17,291 bases of DNA from an uncultured Clostridia bacterium (lineage in GTDB: Bacteria > Bacillota > Clostridia > Monoglobales > Monoglobaceae), in NCBI GenBank assembly GCA_945878965.1, contig CAMCUJ010000003.1, positions 1 to 17,291 of the forward strand. Direction: 5' to 3'. Position numbers and translations under genes: made by a program. Shown in pieces: positions 1 through 7,842 of the stretch. The notes under the pieces are model-generated. The model was not told the DNA's origin. It did not search any database and saw only the letters and a list, made by a program, of their open reading frames with translations. Numbering within the stretch: position 1 is the first letter of the stretch; each line of letters starts with the position of its first letter.

Positions 1-12
1 CATCTTAATTCC

Positions 13-41
13 ATTATATTTTTGACCCCCACTATTGACAA
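13..41 (-). promoter_or_regulatory. Sigma-A-like promoter firing off the left edge
   Basis: On the minus strand a -35 box TTGTCA (36-41) is followed after exactly 17 bp by a perfect TATAAT -10 box (13-18). Transcription would start near base 6 and run leftward out of the window, so its target gene is not visible. The spacer is unusual in holding five consecutive G residues. The element lies just past the terminator of the ABC ATPase gene, so it probably serves the next gene in the same direction. Confidence 0.6.
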
Positions 42-67
42 AGAGCCATTTTTTAGTGAAATCGGAA

Positions 68-96
68 ATTATATTTTAGAAAACAAAAACTCCCAA
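68..96 (-). promoter_or_regulatory. Possible second leftward promoter overlapping the terminator
   Basis: The minus strand shows TTGGGA (91-96), a 17-bp spacer and a perfect TATAAT (68-73). Its -35 box lies inside the downstream arm of the hairpin terminator at 90-113. It would be a tandem, upstream partner of the promoter at 13-41. The -35 matches only four of six consensus bases and sits in terminator sequence, so chance is a real alternative. Confidence 0.3.
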
Positions 97-113
97 AGGA
101 TTTCCTTTGGGAG
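79..113 (-). terminator. Rho-independent terminator of the sugar-importer ATPase gene
   Basis: A perfect 10-bp inverted repeat (CTCCCAAAGG, 90-99, and its complement, 104-113) has a 4-base loop. Read on the minus strand it is followed at once by a T-rich run (TTTTTGTTTT). It lies about 20 bases past the stop codon of the minus-strand ATPase gene. This is a textbook intrinsic terminator in the leftward direction. Confidence 0.9.
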
Positions 114-132
114 CATAAATTCATATTTAAGA

Positions 133-1245
133 TTAACCCTTAATAACCTTTTCTGTATCCTTATCAAAGAAGTGAAGCTTATTTACATCAAATGCAACCT
201 TGATAATATCACCGTGAGTTGCAGTTGTACGAGGGTTAACTCTTGCAGTTAGAGGTATCTGACCAAGCTTTAAGTATAAGAATGTCTCAGCACCCATCAT
301 TTCTGTAAGCTCTACGCTAACCTCAGCAGTTGCATCCGCAAAGTGTGCGATAAACTGAGCCTCGTCATGAATATCTTCAGGACGAATACCGACAATAATT
401 TCTCTGCCGTTGTAGTTAGCAAAACCATTCTTTTTGCTTAATCCTGCAGGAAGCTTGATTATAGTATCGCCTATGATAAGCTTTACACCGTCAGGCTTAA
501 CGTCTACAGTTGCATTTATGAAGTTCATCTGAGGGCTTCCGATAAAGCCTGCAACGAACACATTGCATGGATTTGAGTAAAGCTCCTGAGGTGATGCTAC
601 CTGCTGAACAATACCATCCTTCATAACAACGATTCTCGAACCCATTGTCATAGCTTCTGTCTGGTCATGTGTTACGTAGATGAATGTTGTCTGAAGCTTT
701 TTGTGAAGCTTACCAATCTCAGTTCTCATCTGTACTCTTAGCTTAGCGTCAAGGTTCGATAGAGGCTCATCCATCAAGAATACCTTAGGCTCACGTACGA
801 TAGCACGACCAAGAGCAACACGCTGTCTTTGACCACCTGATAATGCCTTTGGTTTTCTGTCAAGAAGATGCTCAATATCAAGTATCTGCGCTGCTTCAAG
901 AACTTTTCTCTTTATCTCGTCCTTTGGTATCTTTCTAAGCTTAAGACCAAATGCCATATTTTCGTATACTGTCATATGCGGGTATAGAGCATAGTTCTGG
1001 AAAACCATCGCTATATCTCTGTCCTTTGGTGCTATGTCGTTTACAAGTGTATCGCCTATGTAAAGCTCACCTTCAGAAATTTCTTCAAGACCTGCAATCA
1101 TTCTAAGTGTTGTAGACTTACCGCAGCCTGAAGGTCCTACCAAAATTACGAATTCTTTGTCGTCGATTTCCAACGAAAAATCTTTTACGGCTGTGAAACC
1201 GCCGGAATAAGTTTTATAAATATTTCTAAGACTTAAACTTGCCAT
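133..1245 (-). CDS. Sugar ABC importer ATP-binding protein, MalK/MsmX/UgpC family
   Basis: This is the cytoplasmic ATPase that powers carbohydrate ABC importers of the CUT1 type. All nucleotide-binding motifs are visible: Walker A GPSGCGKST (37-45), Q-loop Gln83, signature LSGGQ (135-139), Walker B VFLMDE (155-160) and switch His193. A C-terminal regulatory region of about 130 residues (TOBE-like, roughly 240-365) follows. The length of 370 residues is normal for MalK/MsmX proteins. The start is supported by AGGAGG at 1256-1261, 10 bases upstream. No permease or binding-protein gene is adjacent, and a terminator follows directly, so it is monocistronic. By analogy with the stand-alone MsmX/MsmK ATPases of Firmicutes it may serve several sugar importers encoded elsewhere; that is inference. 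The family is certain, the exact substrate is not. Confidence 0.93.
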   Translation of the reverse strand: MASLSLRNIYKTYSGGFTAVKDFSLEIDDKEFVILVGPSGCGKSTTLRMIAGLEEISEGELYIGDTLVNDIAPKDRDIAMVFQNYALYPHMTVYENMAFGLKLRKIPKDEIKRKVLEAAQILDIEHLLDRKPKALSGGQRQRVALGRAIVREPKVFLMDEPLSNLDAKLRVQMRTEIGKLHKKLQTTFIYVTHDQTEAMTMGSRIVVMKDGIVQQVASPQELYSNPCNVFVAGFIGSPQMNFINATVDVKPDGVKLIIGDTIIKLPAGLSKKNGFANYNGREIIVGIRPEDIHDEAQFIAHFADATAEVSVELTEMMGAETFLYLKLGQIPLTARVNPRTTATHGDIIKVAFDVNKLHFFDKDTEKVIKG

Positions 1246-1327
1246 TTGTTTGTATCCTCCTAAAATTTTTAATCGTAGTTTTAAACTCTTAATCTAAATG
1301 CAATACTATTGTATCACAAATTTAATA

Positions 1328-1402
1328 ATATTGTTAGAGCCTAATTATACAAAATTCAAAAAACTATTTTAGTAATTTTGTATAATTAGTCGTCAACAAT
1401 AT
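1328..1402. repeat. Long imperfect palindrome, possible operator
   Basis: A perfect 16-bp inverted repeat (1341-1356 with 1374-1389) is separated by 17 bases. It is flanked by a further 8-bp pair (1328-1335 with 1395-1402), with five unpaired bases on each side between the two. The arms are almost pure A/T and each contains TATAAT on its own strand. There is no GC-rich stem or T-run, so it is unlikely to be a terminator. It ends 11 bases before the -35 box of argC, which suits a regulator-binding site acting on one or both divergent genes. The regulator is unknown. Confidence 0.55.
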
Positions 1403-1413
1403 CCTCAAAACCC

Positions 1414-1442
1414 TTGAAATAATGCAGAAAATGCGGTATAAT
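1414..1442 (+). promoter_or_regulatory. Sigma-A-like promoter of argC-argB
   Basis: TTGAAA (1414-1419), a 17-bp spacer and a perfect TATAAT (1437-1442) form a strong vegetative promoter. Transcription would start near 1449, giving a leader of about 130 bases before argC. It is the best promoter match upstream of the arginine genes. Confidence 0.8.
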
Positions 1443-1580
1443 ATATTTAAAACTTATATGTATGTTAAAATGTACAAAAGCAAGCTTAAATTTTACACAC
1501 ATTTTATTAAATATTTTAACGATTGACATTTAAGTTAAAAATCGAAACAGTTTATTACATAAGTGAGGGAGAAATAAAAG

Positions 1581-2621
1581 ATGATAAATATAGGTATTTT
1601 AGGCGGAACAGGCTATGCCGGAATTGAAGTTGTACGTTTGCTTACTATGCATCCCGAGGCAAATATTGTGCGTATAGTTTCACAAAGCTTTGAGGGAAAG
1701 AAAATATCCGAGGTTTACCCAAATCTTAAGGGAATATGTGATATTGAGTGTTCAAAGCTTGATATTGATGATATAGCCGAGAGCTGTGAGCTTGTGTTTA
1801 CTGCACTTCCGCACGGTGCATCTAAGGAAGTTATTCCGAGTCTTTACGAAAAGGGGCTTAAAATAATTGATCTTAGCGGTGATTTCAGATATAATGATAA
1901 GGATGTTTATGAAAAATGGTACGGAATGCCTCATGATTGTCCGGAGCTTCTTGAAAAGTCTGTCTACGGACTTTGTGAGCTTCACAGAGATGAGATACCA
2001 AACTATTCTCTTATAGGAAATCCGGGCTGCTATACTACCTGTTCTATTCTTGCACTTGCACCTCTTGTTAAGAATAATATGATTGACAATAAGTCTATCA
2101 TAATAGATGCCAAATCCGGTGTTACGGGTGCCGGCAGAGGACTTAACCTTCCTAATCTTTTCTGCGAATGTACCGAAACTATGAAGGCTTATAAGGTAGC
2201 AACTCACAGGCATACATCTGAAATTGAGCAGGAGCTTTCACTGATTGCGGGAGAAGATATTATGCTTTCCTTCACTCCGCATCTTGCACCTATGAAGCGA
2301 GGAATTTTTGCAACCTGTTATGCAAACCTTTCAAAGCCGGTAACTCAGGATGAGGTTATTTCGGCGTTTAAGAAATTCTATGACGGCGATAAGTTTATAA
2401 GAGTTTACGAAAGCGGCACACTTCCGGAAATCAAGCACATTGCCGGTTCTAATTATGTAGGACTCGGAGCGGTGGTTGATGAACGTTTAAACAGAGTTGT
2501 TGTGGTTTCGTGTATTGATAATCTCATTAAGGGTGCGGCAGGACAGGCTGTTCAGAATATGAATCTTATATGCGGATTTGATGAAGATTTGGGGCTTAAG
2601 AATACGCCTATGTACCTTTAA
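1581..2621 (+). CDS. argC: N-acetyl-gamma-glutamyl-phosphate reductase
   Basis: ArgC carries out the third step of arginine (ornithine) synthesis, the NADPH-dependent reduction of N-acetylglutamyl phosphate to its semialdehyde in the cytoplasm. The N-terminal Rossmann motif GILGGTGYAG (5-14) and the signature GNPGCYTT (146-153) with catalytic Cys150 are clear. KSGVTGAGRG (178-187) and HRHTSEIEQ (209-217), containing the conserved histidine region, also match the family. The 346-residue length is typical of the common ArgC class. GAGGGAG at 1565-1571 is 9 bases before the ATG. It leads a two-gene operon with argB, 64 bases away from the likely argB start. Many Firmicutes have argC-argJ-argB-argD, but argJ and argD are not here. 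Confidence 0.96.
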   Translation: MINIGILGGTGYAGIEVVRLLTMHPEANIVRIVSQSFEGKKISEVYPNLKGICDIECSKLDIDDIAESCELVFTALPHGASKEVIPSLYEKGLKIIDLSGDFRYNDKDVYEKWYGMPHDCPELLEKSVYGLCELHRDEIPNYSLIGNPGCYTTCSILALAPLVKNNMIDNKSIIIDAKSGVTGAGRGLNLPNLFCECTETMKAYKVATHRHTSEIEQELSLIAGEDIMLSFTPHLAPMKRGIFATCYANLSKPVTQDEVISAFKKFYDGDKFIRVYESGTLPEIKHIAGSNYVGLGAVVDERLNRVVVVSCIDNLIKGAAGQAVQNMNLICGFDEDLGLKNTPMYL

Positions 2622-2643
2622 TATCTGCTTTACATATTAATTA

Positions 2644-2667
2644 ATGAATTTGTAAATGCAAATTCAT
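2644..2667 (+). repeat. Short hairpin in the argC-argB gap
   Basis: A perfect 9-bp inverted repeat (ATGAATTTG at 2644-2652, complement at 2659-2667) has a 6-base loop and ends three bases before the ribosome binding site of argB. No T-run follows, so it is not a terminator. It may affect mRNA stability or argB translation. The half-sites loosely resemble the TGAAT/ATTCA halves of ArgR boxes, but their 12-base separation is too wide for a standard box. Confidence 0.4.
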
Positions 2668-2685
2668 ACGGAAAGGAATAATACG

Positions 2686-3579
2686 ATGCATCACGAAAAA
2701 ATGATAAATCCCGATAAACTTATTAAGAAAGCTAATATACTTATTGAAGCACTTCCGTATATTCAGAAGTTCAACGGAAAGACGGTTGTAATTAAATACG
2801 GCGGAAATGCTATGATAAATGATGAGCTTAAAAATAAGGTTATGGAGGATATAACACTTCTTAAATACATAGGGCTTAACCCGATTATAGTTCACGGAGG
2901 CGGTCCCGATATTACAAGTGCTTTAACGAAATATAATATAGAAACGAAATTTATAAACGGTCTTCGTGTAACTGATGCTGAAACTATGGATGTTGCACAG
3001 ATGGTACTTGTAGGTAAAACAAATAAGAATATAGTTTCACTTCTTAACAAAAAAGGCGGAAAAGCTATCGGACTATGCGGAATAGACGGTCGCCTTATCG
3101 AGTGTGAAAAACAATATACTATGGTTGACGGAGAGCCGGCTGATATTGGATTTGTCGGAAAGATAACATCAATTAACGAACATATACTTGAGGTTTTGGT
3201 TAATGACAATTACATACCTGTCGTTGCACCGATCGGAACCGATAAGGAAGGAAACAGCTACAACATAAATGCCGATACTGTAGCCGGAGCCATTGCATCG
3301 GCTCTTGAGGCGGAAAAGCTTATGCTTCTTACGGATATTGAGGGTATAAAGCTTTCAAAGGACAGTGACGAGATAATTTATGAGATAAATAAACGTGAAA
3401 TTCTTGAGCTGATTGATAACGGTGTAATTGCCGGAGGAATGATTCCTAAGGTTCTCGGCGGACTTGACGCAATTCAAAACGGTGTAAACGGCGTTCATAT
3501 TATCGACGGACGTATACCGCATTGTATTCTTCTTGAGATATTCACAAACAGCGGAATAGGTACTCTTATTAAAAGATAA
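2686..3579 (+). CDS. argB: Acetylglutamate kinase
   Basis: ArgB phosphorylates N-acetylglutamate with ATP, the second and usually controlling step of arginine synthesis. Counted from the chosen start, KYGGNAM (37-43) and HGGGP (70-74) bind phosphates and substrate. [12 protein letters not shown] (193-204), LLTDIEG (214-220) and GGMIPK (250-255) are further family motifs. The N-terminal helix (about 7-30) and the C-terminal H279, E284 and G290 pattern match the arginine-inhibited hexameric class, so feedback control is likely. I prefer ATG 2686 (297 residues) because GAAAGGA (2671-2677) lies 8 bases upstream. The earlier in-frame ATG at 2656 sits inside a hairpin and has no ribosome binding site. 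Confidence 0.95.
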   Translation: MHHEKMINPDKLIKKANILIEALPYIQKFNGKTVVIKYGGNAMINDELKNKVMEDITLLKYIGLNPIIVHGGGPDITSALTKYNIETKFINGLRVTDAETMDVAQMVLVGKTNKNIVSLLNKKGGKAIGLCGIDGRLIECEKQYTMVDGEPADIGFVGKITSINEHILEVLVNDNYIPVVAPIGTDKEGNSYNINADTVAGAIASALEAEKLMLLTDIEGIKLSKDSDEIIYEINKREILELIDNGVIAGGMIPKVLGGLDAIQNGVNGVHIIDGRIPHCILLEIFTNSGIGTLIKR

Positions 3580-3604
3580 TGATTGAATAAAAAAGTTATA
3601 AGAT

Positions 3605-3651
3605 AGGGCTGCAGCAAAACGATTTGTAAATCGAATTGTTACAGCCCTTTT
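3605..3651 (+). terminator. Rho-independent terminator of argC-argB
   Basis: GGGCTG (3606-3611) pairs with CAGCCC (3642-3647). The inner part continues through two short bulges to a second stem, CGATTT with AAATCG (3620-3625 and 3628-3633, the innermost pair probably open). TTTT follows at once. It begins about 25 bases after the argB stop. On the minus strand no T-run directly follows the stem, so it would be at best a weak terminator for the converging LRR gene. Confidence 0.8.
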
Positions 3652-3708
3652 AAATTTGTAAATTTTATTGATATTTAATTTTTGATGCTTTACTTTGATT
3701 TTTGAAAT

Positions 3709-3734
3709 ACTGAAATCTTAGACTGAAATCTTAG
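3709..3734. repeat. Perfect 13-bp tandem duplication at the LRR gene stop
   Basis: ACTGAAATCTTAG occurs twice in immediate succession (3709-3721 and 3722-3734). The second copy contains the stop codon of the minus-strand LRR gene (3731-3733). A short AGACT/AGTCT inverted pair (3720-3724 with 3733-3737) is formed at the same place. It looks like a small slippage duplication. Confidence 0.7.
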
Positions 3735-6700
3735 TCTGTAAGCATTCGGAAGGTCGGCAGTGAAAGTATGGTCATATCATCAAAGTTACTCCATATAAAT
3801 GCTTTTGCGTATGAGCCGTCAATTTCAAGATCAAACGGTACATTAAGTATAAATGTTTGCTCTGCACCGGTCACTTCAATATTAAACTTCTGATATTTTA
3901 TATCAACAAGCTGGTGACTTGAATTATATACACCGACAATCAATGTTCCCGGTATCATATAATCACGGTTATTTGTAACAGATGCCATAACGGTTACCAT
4001 ATCATTTTTCTTTGCCGCATAGTTAATGTGTGGTTCAAGAATTTCAAACTTCGTTTTATCCTGTTTTACTATAACTTCAAACGATTGACTGAATCCGGCA
4101 TATGAAACAACTATAAGATGTGTTCCGACTTCCTTTGAAAACCCCCGTACTTCATAAACGTCAACTACACTTGATTTTCCGTCTGCAAAGTATGCTGTAA
4201 CTACCATTCCGCTTGGGTCAAATTCCTCGCCTTCAATATATTCAAGCTTTGTCGGAGGAGTTACTGTAATTCCTTTTAAGCTTTCATCAACTATTTCTAT
4301 TTTGAATTTATAAGTAAAGCCTTCATAAGTAACAGTTACAGTCTGAATACCCACCTTTGTATCATCAACTTCGCTTATTTCGGCAAATAAGGTTACATCT
4401 TCGTTAATTCCGTTATCGTAAACTGCCTCAACATTAAGTCCTTTTGAATCAAACCTATTGCCTAAAATGTAGGTTAGTGTGGAAGGCGGTGTAACCTCAA
4501 TTCCAAGAAGTGTTTTCGGAATTACTATTACATCAAATGTTTTAGACATTCCCGAATAAGTAACTGTTATAGTTTTTGTACCGGGAGTTGAATCAAAGCC
4601 TGATATCTCGTAAACATCTACAGGGCTCTCAAGACCTGTACTGTATATTGCTATAACCTTAAGTCCTGTAAGATCAAGCTCCTGTCCTTCAATATATTCA
4701 AGCTTTGTTGGAGGTTCAATTCTAATAGTTGTAAAGCTCTTTGCCGATACGTAGATATCAAAGGTATCACTGTATCCGGCATAGGTTACTGTAATAGTAT
4801 GAGTTCCTGCTGTCATTTCGCATTCGGAAACGCTGTAATTCGAGGTTATAAGCTCATTTGTACCGTTTGTATATACCGCCATAACTCGCATACCGGTAAG
4901 GTCAAGCTTATCGTCTTCCTTATAGGTAAGCTTTGTCGGAGGATATACCGAAATATACGCAAGATTCTTTGGAGCTACCGAAACATTAAATGTAGTAAAC
5001 AATCCGTTATACGAAATTGTTATGGTTTTAATTCCCGGTGTTGAAGTATAACCTCTTAATTCATAGCCCGTTTTAACTTCTTCCGTTGAACCGTTGTCAT
5101 AGTGTGCATATACTATCATTCCTGTTGTATCAAGGTTTTCGCCCTCAAGATAGCTTAGCTTGTGCGGCGGAGAAACCGTAATATTTGAGAGGTTACGTTT
5201 TCTGACAACTACTTCAAAGGTATCGGTAAATCCGGCATATGTAACCGTTACAGTCTTTGTTCCGAGAGTAAGTGATTCAAAACCCGATATGGAATAACTT
5301 GTAACAGGAAGCGTTGAACCGTTGTCGTAAACTACTGTTACAATCATTCCTTCGGTGTCAAGAGATTCACCCTCTACATAGTCTACCTTATTAGGAGGCT
5401 GAACAATAATTTCAGTTATTACAACTACACGGCAGGGATATCCGTTCCACTCGGGAGTTGAAAATCCTGTTGATGTAGAGTATATATATATCGAGAATGC
5501 TTTTTCACCTTCATCGGGATATCCGTAAAATACCGAACGTCCGAATGTTGTCGGAGAATTTCCGGCAAACATTGCCGAGTACATCGACTTACAGCCGTAA
5601 AATGCTTTGTCGCCGATTTTTTTAACCGTAGTAGGAATAACTATATCGGTAAGAGAGTTACAGTTGTAAAAAGCTTGCTTTAATATGGTTTCAATTCCCT
5701 CTTCAAGTGTTAAAACCTTAAGCATTTTACAGTTATAGAATGCACTGTCGCCAATTTCTGTAAGAGAACCCGGTATTCTTAAGGAAGGAAGTGCAGCACA
5801 TCCGTAAAATGCTTGAGTTCCAAGACTGTCTATATTTTCGGGAAGCTTAAGCGATGTAAGCAGTTTACAGCCGTAAAATGCTTTTGCCGGAATTGTTGTA
5901 AGATTGTCGGGAAGAATTATTTCCTGCAGAGATGAGGCATTATAAAACGCAGCGTTCCCTAAAATCGTAAGAGTTTCGGGAAAGTTTATGGTTTTAAGTG
6001 CCTTGCAGGCATAAAATGCTTCTTCGCCTATCGTTTCAAGTCCCTCCGGCAAGGATACATCTACAAGTCCCGCACAGCCGGAAAATGTTTCGGGCTGTAT
6101 TTCTGTTATAAGCTGCGGTATTGTCATATAAAGAAGACCTTTACAGCCGTAAAATGCTTTTGTTCCGATTGATTCGGTGGTTCCCGGAAGTGAAATTACA
6201 CTGAGTGCGGCACAGCCGTAAAATGCTTCGTCACCAATAAAAGATATATTGTTTGACATCTGAACCTCGTACAGCTTTGCACAATTCTTAAATGCCATAT
6301 CACCTATTGTTTTTACGGTAGATGGAATGATGATTGTTGTTAAAGCCTTACAGCCGAAGAATGTAGACGGCTTGATTTCGGAAAGTCCTGCCGATAAGGT
6401 TATTTTAGCAAGCTTTGCACAGTTGTAAAATGCTTCTTCACCTATATTGGTTATTGTATCCGGAAGAAGAATTTTTCCAAGTGCTGTACAGTTTTTGAAT
6501 GCTCTGTCGTGAATTGTCTGTATTCCTTTTGGAATATCGACATCAGTAAGTCCCGAACACCCAAGGAATGCTTCTTCGCCTATTTCTTGAATTGAAAGCG
6601 GAAGTGTTACATTTATAAGACCTTTACAGTTATAAAAAACCTGTTTTCCAAGCTTAGTTGTTCCCGGATGAATATCTACAGTGTTAAGCTTTGAACAACC

Positions 6701-7660
6701 GTAAAATGCACGATCCTCAATAGTGTTAACGTTCTCACGGACGATTGCCTTAGTAAGATTTGAGCAATTTTCAAATGCACTTTCACCAACATTTGTTACG
6801 TTATACGGAAGGTCTACCTCAGTAAGTGAGGTACACTTGAAGAATGTTCTTGGATTAAGTGAAAGCAGCTGACTTGGAAGTACTACGCTTGCAAGCTTTG
6901 TGCAGCCTTCAAATGCACTTGTTCCGACATACCATACACGGCTTGGAATTCCCATTGTAAGAAGTCCGCTGCAGTTTTGAAAGCATCTGTCGCCTATGTA
7001 TGTAAGCGAATCCGGAAGAACGAATTCAGTGAGCTTTTTACAGCCGTAAAACGCTTCTGCATTAATCTGCTCAAGACCATCTTCAAAGCCTATTGTAAGA
7101 AGATTTGTGCATTCCGAAAATGTTCCGTCGTCAATTGTTTTTACCGTACCCGGAACAGTTATCTCGGTAAGATTTTCCCCGTTTGCAAATGCGTATTTTC
7201 CGATGGTTGATACGTGCTGAGGTATCTCATAGGTTATATCCTCTCTGCCTATTGGGTACTGTACAAGAGTTGTTGTATCCTTTGAGAATAATACTCCCGA
7301 TATTGCACAGTAGTTACTGTTCATATCCGATACCATTATTTCAAGAAGTCCTTCTGCATTAAAAGCTCTTGTTCCGATATAGTTGATATTAGCCGGAATC
7401 TTTACGCTTGTAAGCTTGTTACAGCCCTCAAACGCTCCGTCCTCAATGCTTACAACCGGCATTCCGGCTATTTCATTCGGAATTTCAAGAGCTCCGGATT
7501 TTGATGTTGGATAATCAAGTATTGAAATGGTATCTCCGTCGTTTATTCTGTATGTAAAGGAATCATATACCGCTGCAGAAGCGTTCTGCATAAAAATCGG
7601 AGTTATACACATTAAGGCAAAGCCCAGTATAAGGCCCGTAAATATTTTTGTTTTATTCAT
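3731..7660 (-). CDS. Secreted BspA-like LRR_5 surface protein with six Big_3 domains
   Basis: This 1309-residue protein has a signal peptide (1-30: Lys-containing start, hydrophobic core, cleavage near ASA-A). About 27 LRR_5/BspA-type repeats of roughly 23 residues follow (about 40-720), marked by the recurring AFYGC/AFKNC pattern and LTEIxLP-like strands. Six Ig-like Big_3 domains of about 75 residues come next (about 747-1203), each opening with a PPTKLxYxEGexLDxxGM-type motif. A C-terminal module of about 105 residues shows no LPXTG motif, SLH domain or membrane anchor, so attachment to the cell is unclear. BspA-like repeats are known for adhesion and protein binding; such a role here is inferred. 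A GGAAGG-rich site (7671-7685) precedes the ATG. It is monocistronic and converges on argB. No clear promoter was seen. Confidence 0.9.
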   Translation of the reverse strand: MNKTKIFTGLILGFALMCITPIFMQNASAAVYDSFTYRINDGDTISILDYPTSKSGALEIPNEIAGMPVVSIEDGAFEGCNKLTSVKIPANINYIGTRAFNAEGLLEIMVSDMNSNYCAISGVLFSKDTTTLVQYPIGREDITYEIPQHVSTIGKYAFANGENLTEITVPGTVKTIDDGTFSECTNLLTIGFEDGLEQINAEAFYGCKKLTEFVLPDSLTYIGDRCFQNCSGLLTMGIPSRVWYVGTSAFEGCTKLASVVLPSQLLSLNPRTFFKCTSLTEVDLPYNVTNVGESAFENCSNLTKAIVRENVNTIEDRAFYGCSKLNTVDIHPGTTKLGKQVFYNCKGLINVTLPLSIQEIGEEAFLGCSGLTDVDIPKGIQTIHDRAFKNCTALGKILLPDTITNIGEEAFYNCAKLAKITLSAGLSEIKPSTFFGCKALTTIIIPSTVKTIGDMAFKNCAKLYEVQMSNNISFIGDEAFYGCAALSVISLPGTTESIGTKAFYGCKGLLYMTIPQLITEIQPETFSGCAGLVDVSLPEGLETIGEEAFYACKALKTINFPETLTILGNAAFYNASSLQEIILPDNLTTIPAKAFYGCKLLTSLKLPENIDSLGTQAFYGCAALPSLRIPGSLTEIGDSAFYNCKMLKVLTLEEGIETILKQAFYNCNSLTDIVIPTTVKKIGDKAFYGCKSMYSAMFAGNSPTTFGRSVFYGYPDEGEKAFSIYIYSTSTGFSTPEWNGYPCRVVVITEIIVQPPNKVDYVEGESLDTEGMIVTVVYDNGSTLPVTSYSISGFESLTLGTKTVTVTYAGFTDTFEVVVRKRNLSNITVSPPHKLSYLEGENLDTTGMIVYAHYDNGSTEEVKTGYELRGYTSTPGIKTITISYNGLFTTFNVSVAPKNLAYISVYPPTKLTYKEDDKLDLTGMRVMAVYTNGTNELITSNYSVSECEMTAGTHTITVTYAGYSDTFDIYVSAKSFTTIRIEPPTKLEYIEGQELDLTGLKVIAIYSTGLESPVDVYEISGFDSTPGTKTITVTYSGMSKTFDVIVIPKTLLGIEVTPPSTLTYILGNRFDSKGLNVEAVYDNGINEDVTLFAEISEVDDTKVGIQTVTVTYEGFTYKFKIEIVDESLKGITVTPPTKLEYIEGEEFDPSGMVVTAYFADGKSSVVDVYEVRGFSKEVGTHLIVVSYAGFSQSFEVIVKQDKTKFEILEPHINYAAKKNDMVTVMASVTNNRDYMIPGTLIVGVYNSSHQLVDIKYQKFNIEVTGAEQTFILNVPFDLEIDGSYAKAFIWSNFDDMTILSLPTFRMLTD

Positions 7661-7777
7661 AATCTGTGTACCTTCCTTCCTTTCCGTAAAATATCTTTGT
7701 GCGAAATGCAGATAGCTTTTAATTCTGAATAATTAACAAATTTATGTAAATAATAAATTTGAATAAACAGCAACTTA

Positions 7778-7804
7778 GCGAATTGAACTCTTGGAACAAT
7801 TCGC
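7778..7804. repeat. 8-bp inverted repeat between divergent genes
   Basis: GCGAATTG (7778-7785) and its perfect complement CAATTCGC (7797-7804) are separated by 11 bases. The pair lies between the LRR gene (minus) and the small membrane protein gene (plus). Neither side carries a T-run, so it is not a terminator. It could be an operator or a leader hairpin. Confidence 0.4.
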
Positions 7805-7842
7805 CGGTAAAACTAATTATAAAGCTTTCAAAGGAGAATAAT

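Larger units (their letters stand above)
1246..1580. other. Divergent intergenic region between the ATPase gene and argC
   Basis: These 335 bases separate two divergent genes. They hold the ribosome binding site of the ATPase gene (AGGAGG, 1256-1261), a long AT-rich palindrome (1328-1402), the argC promoter (1414-1442) and about 130 bases of argC leader. I saw no convincing promoter for the ATPase gene. The best candidate is TTGACG (minus, 1391-1396), which has no -10 box at a normal distance. No small ORF with a good ribosome binding site, T-box or other recognisable riboswitch was seen. Confidence 0.7.

Noticed and set aside
1..32. Leftward gene start (ATG complement at 12-14 with G-run upstream)
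   Set aside because: The G-run lies in the spacer of a well-formed promoter whose -10 overlaps that ATG, so it is unlikely to be translated.
1523..1528. TTGACA as a second argC -35 box
   Set aside because: No -10 box at 16-19 bases; the promoter at 1414-1442 is much better.
1449..1580. T-box, ArgR box or riboswitch in the argC leader
   Set aside because: No T-box sequence, no TGAAT-N4-ATTCA-like box and no GC stem; only short AT-rich complementary bits.
1752..2213. Antisense reading frames inside argC, argB, fliF, fliG, fliI and the LRR gene
   Set aside because: They lie wholly over well-identified genes, lack recognisable domains and have no consistent ribosome binding sites.
2656..2685. 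ATG 2656 as argB start
   Set aside because: No ribosome binding site, lies inside a 9-bp hairpin; ATG 2686 has GAAAGGA at 8 bases and gives a normal length.
3731..7660. CRISPR-like or transposon repeats suggested by recurring DNA motifs
   Set aside because: The repetition follows the 23-residue LRR and 75-residue Big_3 protein periods within one open frame; there are no spacers or terminal repeats.
7759..7842. ATG 7759 as start of the small membrane protein
   Set aside because: No ribosome binding site; ATG 7843 has AAAGGAG at 6 bases.
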